Shown here piece after piece: positions 33,786-42,638 of a stretch of 64,000 bases of DNA (its first letter is position 1; every line of letters starts with the position of its first letter). Position numbers and translations under genes: made by a program. The stretch is from Spartinivicinus marinus (GTDB lineage: Bacteria > Pseudomonadota > Gammaproteobacteria > Pseudomonadales > Zooshikellaceae). Location of the stretch: positions 57,917 through 121,916 of the forward strand of contig NZ_JAPJZK010000004.1 of NCBI RefSeq assembly GCF_026309355.1. Reading direction: 5' to 3'. The notes under the pieces are model-generated. The model saw only the letters and a list, made by a program, of their open reading frames with translations. It was not told where the DNA came from and did no database searches.

Positions 33786-34142
33786 TTACTTGTCAGCCAA
33801 ATAGCTATATAAAAAAGTCTCAGCTTCCCTTGAATAATTGCAGCTACCATCCCCAGCTATACTGATTCTTTTATCTGCTGCATGCGCCATTAATAACAGT
33901 GATAAGGCACTTTTTCCACTGTCAGTAGTAGTATCTACTACAAAATGCCAAGACCCAGTTGAACATGGGACGATGTCATTTAAGTTTCCTTCTACCAAGA
34001 TAAAGGCGCATGCGTTTTTGATGCAAAGATTATCATAATGGGGACCAATCCCTATAGATTTAATCTTACAGTTTGTACACACGCCAGCAGAAACAAAATT
34101 TGTCAATACTAATAAAAATAATAGTGTAAACAGTTTTCTCAT
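33786..34142 (-). CDS. Small secreted protein, same family
   Basis: The 118-residue protein starts with a signal peptide (MRKLFTLLFLLVLTNFVSA). The mature part has several cysteines (VCTNCKI, CIKNACAF, PCSTGSW, SCNYS), a KIKSIGIG strand and a SALSLLLMAHAADKR block in place of the FNRAYS motif. Length, order and cysteine layout match its neighbour, so it is a diverged paralogue. It is co-directional with the phospholipase-like gene. Confidence 0.55.
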   Translation of the reverse strand: MRKLFTLLFLLVLTNFVSAGVCTNCKIKSIGIGPHYDNLCIKNACAFILVEGNLNDIVPCSTGSWHFVVDTTTDSGKSALSLLLMAHAADKRISIAGDGSCNYSREAETFLYSYLADK

Positions 34143-34261
34143 AGTTTTCTCTACAGTATTTATAGTTTGATTTTTTTTAGGTATATTTTAACTCATGTAT
34201 CTACAATCAACTCCATTCGTTTAAGAGCTGGATAACCATCAACATAATATTAAGTTAATAG

Positions 34262-34287
34262 TAAAAAGGCCTTTCTTAGAAAGGCCC
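34262..34287 (-). terminator. Intrinsic terminator overlapping the phospholipase-like stop
   Basis: On the minus strand GGCCTTTC and GAAAGGCC form a stem with loop TAA, which includes the stop codon, followed by TTTTT. It ends the phospholipase-like transcript before the small secreted genes. Confidence 0.75.
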
Positions 34288-36492
34288 GCCACCACTACTC
34301 CAGACTCCCTTTTTAATAAAGCCAGTGTTAGTAATCTCTATAGGATAACTACCATTTTCTAAAAATAGGTTGTTATTACCGGCATTGATGGCTGCAGAAA
34401 AGTTTGCAGGACCATTGCAAATCCCCCATGAGTCTGCACAAAAACATGAATATTTAAACTCAACAGAGTGGGTGCCTTCAGATAAATAGGTATTCCAGCT
34501 GCTTCTATCTTCCAGTAGCTTCCCATCAATTGCTAATCTTGCATGACAAGACCAACTACCCATAGAGTTAAAACGATAACCACCTGTCACATTGAAACGT
34601 CCAAATGCAGAGCCCTTACCAGGGCAGCCAATGCCTAATTGCCATTGGGTTGTAGTAATGTTTTGATTACCTTTTACCTCTACTTCCACTTGCTCATTAC
34701 TGAACTCCGAAGGATTATAATAAAACGTTTTTTGGTGAAGCCCTGAAACTAACCCGTTGGTTTGGAAAATAGTTTCACCTGTGAGTTTCCTTATGGTAAG
34801 CGAGTCAGGTACTTTATAAGCTTCAAATGAAATAGTAACTTCGCCTGCTTCGCCACCTAATGAGTGAATACCAGAATAACCTTCTGTCCCTCCCTTTGCT
34901 TTTACTGGAGTGCCACAAGGAGTTGCAGGTTTGTCAATCTCAAACCTGACTGCACCTGGTAAATTGGGTTCTCCACCAGCTTGGCCTTTAAACACAACTA
35001 GAAAGTCGCCTGATTTAACTTGTGATGGTAAGACTAGTTGACTGGATTTACCTTTTGCTGGAATCTTGAGATTCCACTTTTGATTAGTAAAGGTACGATG
35101 TCCATTGTCTGTCTTATAAAGATAAAAATCACCGTGAATAGGTACGCTTGACTGATTTTGTATAGTGATTTTTCTGTCTTTTCTCTGTACAGCAAGGTTG
35201 ACCTTAAAAAAGTGATTGATCATTCCCTTGGTATAGCCCACAGCAGCGGGTAGCAGGATTTTATAGCGATCTTCAAATATGTTGTGATCAACTATACCAA
35301 TTGGATTTTTTCCCTTTACTTTTAGGGTTTCATTGAGTAGTGAAAACCCTGTTATTTTGGTTTTGTGTTGCGTCCTAGTATATTTGTCTCTAAATGAGTT
35401 GCTGACATATAAAATACGGCCTGCATCGTTATCATTGTATAGATTTAGACTTAGGTTTTCATTGCCAGGTAATGGGAATTTGGTAGGTATAAGGTCGTCA
35501 ATTCCTATTGAGTTACTAGGGTTATTGTTGATAATTTTATAGCTAGTATTCTGTGTAACAAAATTAAACGAGGATAGCTCTGCTATTCCGTTATAATCGC
35601 TGTTTAACCAAAAATCTCTAGCTCTTGAAAACTCTACGGCAGGATAGCCTTGAATGCTGATCCTTGTAGTAGGTTTTTTATGTTTAATTTTCACGGCGCG
35701 ACCAAAAATATCCTCTCCTTCTCTCTCACATAAATAGCTCGCTCCAATAGGTTTAGATTGATCAAATTTACCACATTCAAATTGGTCATCTGTATACGCC
35801 TCATACAAACTGGGGTGATATTTATTTATGACAGCACATTTGTATTCATTACAATGGTCATCCAGCCTAGCATGTTGTGGCTGGGCCATATCCTGCAGAT
35901 GGTGTACAACATGACCTAACGCTTGTAATGCATGGCCCATCGCTTGATCACGTTCCCCCTTGCTTTGACTAGTTAGCGCTCTAAAATAAGCGTCTTTGGC
36001 ATCTCTAAATGAAAACCGTTGAACGTGATGGCGTGGATGATCTACAGTAAATCGATCTTCTAAAATCCAGTCTGGAGATGATATCGATTTGCGTATTGGC
36101 TGAGGCATTCCACGCCCACGATTGCCATGGTCATCAACATATTGGGGATCAAAAAAATGGTATAGTGATCTGTGGTTTGAGTATACTCCTATATCAATTT
36201 TGGTGTCCTCAATATGTGCACCTTCACCTAATAACTCAAAAGCAGCCATATGCTTTTGAGTATCTTCAGCTAAATAAGGAATATTAGGAAAGTAAGGTAC
36301 TCCAATATCACTATCAATATTATCAAACCCCTTGCTAAGCCAAAAATTTTTTTTCATTAAAGCTGTGTTTTTTGCTGCATAGTTTGACAAATACCTATGA
36401 ACATTTTGGGTATAAGCAGTACTATGTGTTGACAGAGTAGCTGATATGGTAGCAATTGTGCCAAAGATTAAATTTAATTTAAAAAACTTCAT
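34276..36492 (-). CDS. Secreted zinc phospholipase C / P1-nuclease-like protein with beta C-terminal domains
   Basis: The 738-residue protein has a signal peptide (MKFFKLNLIFGTIATISATL). The N-terminal domain (about 30-300) has repeated His and Asp residues in the pattern of the zinc-dependent phospholipase C/S1-P1 family: YTQNVHRYL, FSFRDAKDAY, ALGHVVHHLQDMAQPQHARL and the following Asp. Residues HH and HxxxD there are the likely zinc ligands. Beta-rich C-terminal regions follow (about 430-730). It is probably a secreted lipase or nuclease. It lies downstream of the lipoprotein gene. Confidence 0.7.
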   Translation of the reverse strand: MKFFKLNLIFGTIATISATLSTHSTAYTQNVHRYLSNYAAKNTALMKKNFWLSKGFDNIDSDIGVPYFPNIPYLAEDTQKHMAAFELLGEGAHIEDTKIDIGVYSNHRSLYHFFDPQYVDDHGNRGRGMPQPIRKSISSPDWILEDRFTVDHPRHHVQRFSFRDAKDAYFRALTSQSKGERDQAMGHALQALGHVVHHLQDMAQPQHARLDDHCNEYKCAVINKYHPSLYEAYTDDQFECGKFDQSKPIGASYLCEREGEDIFGRAVKIKHKKPTTRISIQGYPAVEFSRARDFWLNSDYNGIAELSSFNFVTQNTSYKIINNNPSNSIGIDDLIPTKFPLPGNENLSLNLYNDNDAGRILYVSNSFRDKYTRTQHKTKITGFSLLNETLKVKGKNPIGIVDHNIFEDRYKILLPAAVGYTKGMINHFFKVNLAVQRKDRKITIQNQSSVPIHGDFYLYKTDNGHRTFTNQKWNLKIPAKGKSSQLVLPSQVKSGDFLVVFKGQAGGEPNLPGAVRFEIDKPATPCGTPVKAKGGTEGYSGIHSLGGEAGEVTISFEAYKVPDSLTIRKLTGETIFQTNGLVSGLHQKTFYYNPSEFSNEQVEVEVKGNQNITTTQWQLGIGCPGKGSAFGRFNVTGGYRFNSMGSWSCHARLAIDGKLLEDRSSWNTYLSEGTHSVEFKYSCFCADSWGICNGPANFSAAINAGNNNLFLENGSYPIEITNTGFIKKGVWSSGGGPF

Positions 36493-36502
36493 AATATCCT
36501 AC

Positions 36503-37147
36503 TTAGAACCAACAATTTTTTTCATTTATTTTTCTAATAGGGTCAAAATTTCTATACTTATTTTCTCTTCTATTAGTAAATCGGTTTTCAACCTTGTTTA
36601 ACTCTTTCTCAAACTTATAAGCTTTATCACCAGTACAGAGCCATGGGAATCTTAAATACCTTAAATGAGGTTCGAATTTTTCATTAATGCTAAAAAGATA
36701 CTCTCTATTGGATAATGTGAACTTTTCTATAAAGTGCTCTTTTCTTGAACAGCACTGAATGCGCCAAGGAGCTGGATTTATGCCATATCTATCAGCACTA
36801 GCCCGGTTATTAAAAACATAAGGGCTGTAGTTTTCTTTAAACATTAAAACTACAGGATTACGATTATTAGCGCGTTTGCTTAATAGATTAACAGGCTCAA
36901 ATGACCAGCCAGGTATATTAAAACGCCCTTCTTTATCTGTAACGGTTGAGTTGGTATCTAGTAACCCCATGGGGTTGTCACCCTCATACCCCCCCTGTAG
37001 CCCCCAAATAGCTAGTACTGCTACTCCCTCAATTGGTTGCTGTGTTTCTGCATCCTTCACCACTCCTGTAACTGGTGCAGCTGAGTAAATTGCACAACCA
37101 TGGAGAAATACTACAGCAAGCAAAGTAAATATTTTATAGTCCTTCAA
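36503..37147 (-). CDS. Lipoprotein with carboxypeptidase-regulatory-like domain
   Basis: The best start is TTG at 37147: GGAGG lies about eight bases upstream, and the product begins MKDYKIFTLLAVVFLHGCAI, a lipobox with Cys at about 18. An ATG far upstream would need a non-lipoprotein start. The mature N-terminus has VTGVVKDAETQQPIEGVAVL, the diagnostic carboxypeptidase-regulatory/CarboxypepD_reg fold, then RFNIPGWSFEPV. It overlaps the FG-GAP gene by 14 bp. Role unknown. Confidence 0.7.
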   Translation of the reverse strand: MKDYKIFTLLAVVFLHGCAIYSAAPVTGVVKDAETQQPIEGVAVLAIWGLQGGYEGDNPMGLLDTNSTVTDKEGRFNIPGWSFEPVNLLSKRANNRNPVVLMFKENYSPYVFNNRASADRYGINPAPWRIQCCSRKEHFIEKFTLSNREYLFSINEKFEPHLRYLRFPWLCTGDKAYKFEKELNKVENRFTNRRENKYRNFDPIRKINEKNCWF

Positions 37148-38063
37148 TTTTCCATCCTCCGTCTTCCATGAGAAAATAAACATACTGTTTCTGTATGTTT
37201 CCATCCGTCCGCCTATATTCAACTAATCCAATGGCATACTCAGGCGTAGTAGATACGAAATTAATAGAGATAATTTTTTTATTTAATTCCTCTAGACTAT
37301 CTTTAATATCGTTGAAAGCCTTTTGATAGGTAGGTTTTGAGTTAACAGTAAATAGTTCTGCTAAAGCGACAGTATCACCTGATTTTAGGTGCTTTCTAAA
37401 GCCTGCCCATACCGCACTAACTGCATTTTCAGCTTCTGGTTTTGCAAAAACACCATGTTTGTCCGAGTATAGAACTGTGTTTATTGCACCATCTTTATAG
37501 ACAATAATGTCGTCATATCCATCACTGTTGAGGTCGTCTATCTCAAGGGTTACATCACTGATTGCTATATAATCCGTGATATTTTGAATATTGCTTGCTT
37601 TATATCCATCTTTATAGTCCTTAATAGCATACAGAAGTTGTCTACCACCCTTATAGAGTAAAACAATATCTCTCTCACCATTCTTATTAAAGTCACCACT
37701 ATAAAGGCTTACAGCATTGGTGGACAATTTGTATCCAGCGGCAATAAGTCTAGATTCATCAACCCTTTCCTGACTTTTTAGTTCTGTTAAACAAACTGAG
37801 CCATGACAGGTTTTTGGTAAGTTATCTTTTATTGAGCGGCTACTACTAGGATAAATTTCTACATCTTTATTACCTCCAGTCATGATGGGAGTTATGATAT
37901 CCCCATGTATAAAAATAATTTTATTCGTGCTTTTTAAATATATATTTTCACCATTTATATAGACTTTACTGCCGTGAAGTAATGATTTACCATGGGCTTC
38001 TGCATGACTAGTAGTAGACAATAACAGGGTGAAAATTACACTAAAATATAAAAATCTAGGCAT
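37134..38063 (-). CDS. Secreted FG-GAP/VCBS-repeat protein
   Basis: The 309-residue protein has a signal peptide (MPRFLYFSVIFTLLLSTTSHA) and two FG-GAP-like repeats, each with a calcium-binding DxNxNG/DxDxDG loop: SGDFNKNGERDIVLLY (about 130) and EIDDLNSDGYDDIIVY (about 180). The C-terminal third is alpha/beta and not repeat-like. It may bind or support the adjacent secreted enzyme. Located in one block with the lipoprotein and phospholipase-like gene. Confidence 0.7.
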   Translation of the reverse strand: MPRFLYFSVIFTLLLSTTSHAEAHGKSLLHGSKVYINGENIYLKSTNKIIFIHGDIITPIMTGGNKDVEIYPSSSRSIKDNLPKTCHGSVCLTELKSQERVDESRLIAAGYKLSTNAVSLYSGDFNKNGERDIVLLYKGGRQLLYAIKDYKDGYKASNIQNITDYIAISDVTLEIDDLNSDGYDDIIVYKDGAINTVLYSDKHGVFAKPEAENAVSAVWAGFRKHLKSGDTVALAELFTVNSKPTYQKAFNDIKDSLEELNKKIISINFVSTTPEYAIGLVEYRRTDGNIQKQYVYFLMEDGGWKIEGL

Positions 38064-38398
38064 AATACTTAAATATTCTTTTAAATTATTTTTTTTGCTA
38101 AAATAAATAATTATTTTGTTAAAAACATAAGTGCATGTAATTGTGAGCAGTCTTGTACATCAGGACCACTATAAACCGCTACATCATAGTCAGCAGCATA
38201 AGCTGTTAATGCCATTGAAAAAGCCCTGTTAAAGCTTCCTTTATCAGGGTAATTGCTTTCTGACATGCTATAGACTTCCAGAAAAGTAAGTTGGCAATAA
38301 ATAAGTTAGAGCTTATTACAGAAATATTATAATATGCCCTCAGCAAGAAGAATATAAGACACATAAAGTTTGCGGCTTTATGTGCATGGGGGGAACAA

Positions 38399-38543
38399 AA
38401 TGGATTTTTTACTTAAACTCACTAACGCACAAAAAAAATTGTTCGATAGCGAGCTGAAAAAGTCAGAGAAAAAAGGCAAGTTTAATGAAATAAAGCGAAT
38501 ACTAGCCTTATTTTCACTGGCAGATGGCCATTGTAAAGAGATA
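38399..38543 (+). pseudogene. N-terminal fragment of IS630 transposase
   Basis: ATG at 38399, with a GGGGG ribosome-binding site, begins MDFLLKLTNAQKKLFDSELK. It reads through a helix-turn-helix start (RILALFSLADGHCKEI) up to the insertion point. After the inserted element the frame resumes as VAQVLKVSKEAVRQ. The frame past 38543 is short and aberrant. Confidence 0.8.
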
Positions 38544-40373
38544 GTGCCTGACAGAAAAGTAGTCTAGTTTGCCAGTTGAAGGGGCAACTATTTTGGTCTT
38601 ATAAGTTAATATTACTCATTTATGACTGTTTTTGACTTGGGTATATAAAATAAGGTTGTTTTTTGATCAAGCTTCTTTAGAATCGTCTTTTCACAGACAG
38701 CCAAACCTAGCCAGTTAGGCAAAGGCTCACTGGAAAATTATTTTAAATCTCAGTTAAGGACTATTAAGCTGCTTTTTTACGTATTCTTTTGGCTTGACGG
38801 TATTGCTCCTCTTTTTCTTGTTTATACAATAAGGCACCTAACTTTTGGATATTTCGTGCTAATACAGCAAATGAAACGTAACGCCTGAAGCCATTAATAC
38901 CGCTATCTGGACATCGGTCAAGGCCATGTACTTCAAGCGCATTAATAGCAGACTCAACCGCTGAGTGCTGCTTTCTTGCTTTTTTGAAAGCCTCATCGTT
39001 TTCACGTTCTGTTTCCTTTTTTGATAAACGTCCTTTTTTAGGCAGCACTACCCGATTTAATTCTTCGGCCAACTTCAACTGATTCTCAGGTGAATGAAAC
39101 CCTTTATCAAAACTGCACTGGTTGAGCTCAGGGAATTTAGCTTTGGTTGCTCTGATCATGACGATGGCAACATCAACATCTTGCTCTTTTTCCATCACAC
39201 GATGGTGAAGAATAAAGCCATGCTGACATTCCATAACACACACTTTAATACCTAATTCCACTGGTACCCCTGCTTTCCCTTTGCTCACCCACTCAGTGTG
39301 AGGTTGAAATATTGAGTAAACTTTTTCATCAGCTGGGACTTTTTCATCTTCGACTACTCGCCTGTGAATTTGCGACACCTGCCGTTTAGCATGAGAAAGA
39401 TTGTTGGCAATATTTCGTAATAACCAAATCGGGGCTGCTATGGCTTTAAGCTTATCCAATGTGAGTTCAGCTTTATCAATAAACCATTGCGCTTTATTCA
39501 GATAGTTGATATGTGTCTCACGTTTCTTGTCATCGGCATTTTTTGCTTTTGATTGGTTGCTTTGCCTTGCCTGATTAAAGCATTTTTTAAGTGACTTCAG
39601 ATTGTGCCTATGTTGTCGCCAATCACTTAAATGGTAGTTTTCGCCCATATCAGCTAGTTGATTAATCACTTTTCTCATTGCATCCCATAATAAACTGATA
39701 TCAGTGGGATAATGAACAGCTGTTTCTACCACAAATGAGTCACAACGCCCTTCAAGGCTTGCTTCTTCGTTTTTTTTTAACAGTTTATGCCCTGTCTCGA
39801 CGACAACTGTGTTAATTTTGTCCAGAATTTCTGGGGTCAAAAGAGAGACGTTATCTTTTATGGTCTGCAAGTGATATTCTGTCAGATCTTCCCAATTGAC
39901 ACCATGCCCTAACATCGCTCGAATAGTTCGATGCTGATTCACTAATTCATGCAAACGATCATAGTCACAATTTAAGTTGATGCGCAAAACCCCCATCACC
40001 AGTATTTTCCAAAGTTCCATGCCTGGCCTTCCAAGTCTTGGATTCGTTTTACCCACTATAGACTCCTCTAAAATAGTGAATACCTGCTCTCTAACTTCGG
40101 GTGTAATATAAATGTACTGTAATCCCTTTAACAATTGAGGCACATCATCTCTAGACTTCGGGTCAAACTTGATCTCGGTAATATCTGTTTGGCCGAATTG
40201 AAGTTGTGGGTTTTGGACTTGCCTCATATCGTATTCTCCGCGAAGTTTGGCTGGTTTTAACTAAAAACCTAGGCCGATTCATTTTTATGAGGACTTAATA
40301 TAGCAATCTTCGATGACGGATTTATGATGAATTATCTTATTTATCAATCAGTTATGATTTTTCGGTCAAGCAC
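38544..40373 (-). mobile_element. ISNCY-like insertion sequence inside the IS630
   Basis: The element is 1830 bp with terminal inverted repeats: left GTGCCTGACAGAAAAGT and right (reading inward) GTGCTTGACCGAAAAAT, 14 of 17 equal. Flanking copies of GAGATA (38538-38543 and 40374-40379) are a six-bp target duplication. It encodes one transposase on the minus strand. Removing element and one duplication restores the IS630 frame exactly, which confirms the ends. Confidence 0.85.
38764..40227 (-). CDS. DDE transposase, ISNCY-like
   Basis: The 487-residue transposase has an N-terminal region with GRPGMELWKILVMGVLRINL as in IS5/ISNCY-type transposases, then catalytic-domain segments: GRCDSFVVETAVHYPTD (first acidic residue), CSFDKGFHSPENQ (second, with DKG) and KQHSAVESAINALEVHGLDR (Glu). 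It is apparently complete, so the element may be active. Family name ISNCY is from general resemblance; the DDE pattern is seen directly. Confidence 0.75.
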   Translation of the reverse strand: MRQVQNPQLQFGQTDITEIKFDPKSRDDVPQLLKGLQYIYITPEVREQVFTILEESIVGKTNPRLGRPGMELWKILVMGVLRINLNCDYDRLHELVNQHRTIRAMLGHGVNWEDLTEYHLQTIKDNVSLLTPEILDKINTVVVETGHKLLKKNEEASLEGRCDSFVVETAVHYPTDISLLWDAMRKVINQLADMGENYHLSDWRQHRHNLKSLKKCFNQARQSNQSKAKNADDKKRETHINYLNKAQWFIDKAELTLDKLKAIAAPIWLLRNIANNLSHAKRQVSQIHRRVVEDEKVPADEKVYSIFQPHTEWVSKGKAGVPVELGIKVCVMECQHGFILHHRVMEKEQDVDVAIVMIRATKAKFPELNQCSFDKGFHSPENQLKLAEELNRVVLPKKGRLSKKETERENDEAFKKARKQHSAVESAINALEVHGLDRCPDSGINGFRRYVSFAVLARNIQKLGALLYKQEKEEQYRQAKRIRKKAA

Positions 40374-40382
40374 GAGATAGTT

Positions 40383-41306
40383 GCTCAAGTGTTGAAAGTA
40401 AGCAAAGAAGCTGTACGACAATGGCTGAATGTTTACCTGAGTAGTGGAATAAAAGGTTTGCTGGACAAACATCGATCAGGAAGACCATCAAAACTAACAA
40501 AGAGCCAGAGAAAAGAGCTTTGTAAGTTGATTAAAGACGGTCCGGGTAAATCTGGCTTCCCAGGAGCCTGCTGGCGATCGCCTATGATCCAGCACTTAAT
40601 CAAAGAGCGATTCAACGTATTTTATAGCGCCAAATACCTTAGTGAGTTATTAAAAAGCCTTGGTTTTTCGTTCCAAAAAGCCAAGTTCGTGGCCAGCAAG
40701 CAGAATAAAGAAAAGCGTCAGGAATGGCTTGAGAGGCAGTGGCCAGAAATACTCAAGCGAGCAGGTAAAGTGAATGCTTATGTTTTGTTTGGTGACGAAT
40801 GTTCGTTTCCGCAGTGGGGAACTTTAAGCTATACCTGGGCACCTATCGGGCAACAGCCTGTGATTGAAACCACAGGTAAAAGGAAAGGGTATAAAGTATT
40901 TGGACTCATTGACTATTTTACAGGCCGATTCTTTTCAAAGGGTGTAGAAGGTCGCCTGAATGGAGAGTGCTATATTGAATTTTTAAAGGAAGTTTTAAAA
41001 AATACCAGAAAACCAATTATTCTTATACAAGATGGGGCTCCCTACCACAAAGGGGCAGTTGTGAAGGATTTTATCAAGAAACATGAAAAAAGGATTAGTG
41101 TATACAATTTACCCAGCTACTCTCCCGATTATAATCCAATTGAGATGTTGTGGAAGAAGATAAAAGAAAAAGGGACCCATTTGCAATACTTCCCAACATT
41201 TGAAGATTTGGTTGGTAAGGTCAATGAGATGCTAGTGAAATTTGAAAATGCACCCAAAGAGATTTTAAATTTATTTGGATTATACGACGAGTTATTGGAC
41301 GCATAA
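40383..41306 (+). pseudogene. C-terminal part of IS630 transposase
   Basis: The remainder of the transposase reads VAQVLKVSKEAVRQWLNVYL, then GRPSKLT as in IS630. It carries the DDE residues: FGDECSFPQWG, then ILIQDGAPYHKG, and SPDYNPIEMLWKKIKE with the final Glu. An internal GTG at 40389 could start a 305-residue product, but it lacks the first helix-turn-helix. The gene is interrupted by the ISNCY-like insertion, so an active product is unlikely. Confidence 0.85.
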
Positions 41307-41531
41307 TCAGAATTTTCGTTGCAATTTAATTTTCTGGAAAGCTATAAGCAATTTATTATTACATGAGTAACTATCAGCCCCTTGTACATAAATTACAAAG
41401 TTTCCAGGCTGACTAGTCATGTTAGAGACCTGTATAATTTTCCCTTTTGCTAAGGTATTTGCAGAAGTTTCGTAAATCAGAGAAAAATAAACCAAACTAA
41501 AAAATGTTACTAATCTAGCACTTCTTATCAT

Positions 41532-41961
41532 GTTATTGCTACCTTAAAAATGGATTTATTTTTGTAAGGCTTTATAGAGTTATTGAAGAAATTGAGACGT
41601 AATTTCCGAGTATAACTACTGTGGTGAATATCGATAATCGCTTATTTGATCTATCGAAAGGGCAAAATAATGACTACATAAAACCATCAATATTAATCCT
41701 TATTAATATTTACATCACGTAATACCAATCGAATTATAAACAAATAAATTAATAGCAAGACAGGGGTAATTCTTCACATTTCTTTAATAATTACTATATA
41801 TGACTAATATTCATAGTAGAACTAGAAATATTTTCATAAAATGAACGAAAAATGTTCAACAATAAACAAAGTAATTATTTACACTGGAAAATATGTGCAA
41901 CCCTTGTTCGACTGGTAGGCTTTTGGTAGATTAGACAAGCCTTATTCTGGCCATAACAGGT
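41532..41961. other. AT-rich intergenic stretch without a gene
   Basis: Nothing convincing is seen. It includes the presumed promoter region of the split small secreted gene (start at 41531). Confidence 0.5.
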
Positions 41962-42188
41962 AAGGTACTGGGAGAGCTGAGTCTCCCAGTTTTAACAAAA
42001 CAGCAGGGCTATTACCACTAAACGATTGGAGCTGTGCAATCAGAAGTTGCCTTGATTGTGATACTGGAGAAATAATACTGTTTGACCCAAATATTTATGA
42101 TGGCGACTGGGAAGACGGTTTAGAAAATTGGCTCCAAAAGTGGTGTGATGGAGTAAACCTTTGGGATGAAATATATGGAGTTGTCTGA
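41962..42188 (+). pseudogene. C-terminal remnant of SMI1/KNR4-family immunity gene
   Basis: A plus-strand frame open from a TAA at 41961-41963 to a stop at 42186-42188 has no start codon. It reads LLPLNDWSCAIRSC, then GEIILFDPN, then a WLQKWCDGVNLWDEIYG end. This is the conserved last third of SMI1/KNR4 immunity proteins. The first two-thirds are missing. It lies just upstream of the toxin locus and is a relic of an older toxin-immunity pair. Confidence 0.7.
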
Positions 42189-42638
42189 GCTTTTACGAGA
42201 TTTCTGTTTATCTCGAATGGCCAGTAACTGTTTAAATATTAAACTCTTTTAACGCTAATATCATTTACTTAGACCTTTTGCATACAGCGTTGATTCAAGT
42301 GAGCTTAAGCTTGTGACGAACCCATAAGCTAGGAAATCATTATTAATAAATACAAATGACTCAAATTATCTACCGGCAGTTCTGTTATAGACTTACCATT
42401 TCTGCTCTTGCGCGTTTGACCTTCGCCTTTTAATGTAGCCCCCTGTATTTCATCATTAGTAGGTGTGCCCGTGGCCGTAGGTAACACTAGTCGTTTTACC
42501 TTTAGCTGCATTGGGCGTGGTTTACGGCTCTTTTGCTAAGTTGAGTATTACTTATCAGGCATACGGTCTATTCTTGTTGAAATATCGGATTGTTATACAG
42601 CAGTGCTTTCAGTTAGTAGTTAAGGAGCGCCAAATAAT
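42189..42638. other. Intergenic region upstream of the toxin
   Basis: No supported gene. A possible small minus-strand frame at 42329-42511 has no family resemblance and is not called. GGAG at about 42623 lies before the toxin start and could be its ribosome-binding site. Confidence 0.5.

Larger units (their letters stand above)
38273..41342 (+). mobile_element. IS630-family element, split by a second IS
   Basis: Ends carry imperfect inverted repeats: GACTTCCAGAAAAGTAAGTT at 38273 and, reading inward on the other strand from 41342, GCTTTCCAGAAAATTAAATT (most positions equal). The element is flanked by TA on both sides (38271-38272, 41343-41344), the IS630 target. Without the inserted element it measures about 1.23 kb, normal for the family. 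Its transposase gene is in two pieces. Confidence 0.85.
38111..41531 (-). pseudogene. Small secreted gene split by nested IS elements
   Basis: The N-terminal part (41531-41345) encodes a signal peptide and GKIIQVSNMTSQPG up to SCNNKL. The C-terminal part (38270-38111) encodes MSESNYPDKGSFNRAFSMAL and continues to LMFLTK before the stop. Removing the IS630 element and one copy of its TA duplication joins the two parts in one frame, giving a protein of about 113 residues like those at 33429 and 33786. The gene is inactivated. A translation of the 5' fragment alone runs about 12 aberrant residues into the IS. Confidence 0.8.

Noticed and set aside
38273..41342. Composite transposon carrying a cargo gene between two ISs
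   Set aside because: The two elements are nested rather than flanking cargo; both sets of ends and duplications account for all the sequence.
42329..42511. 60-codon minus-strand frame
   Set aside because: No family resemblance, no ribosome-binding site and isolated; probably chance.
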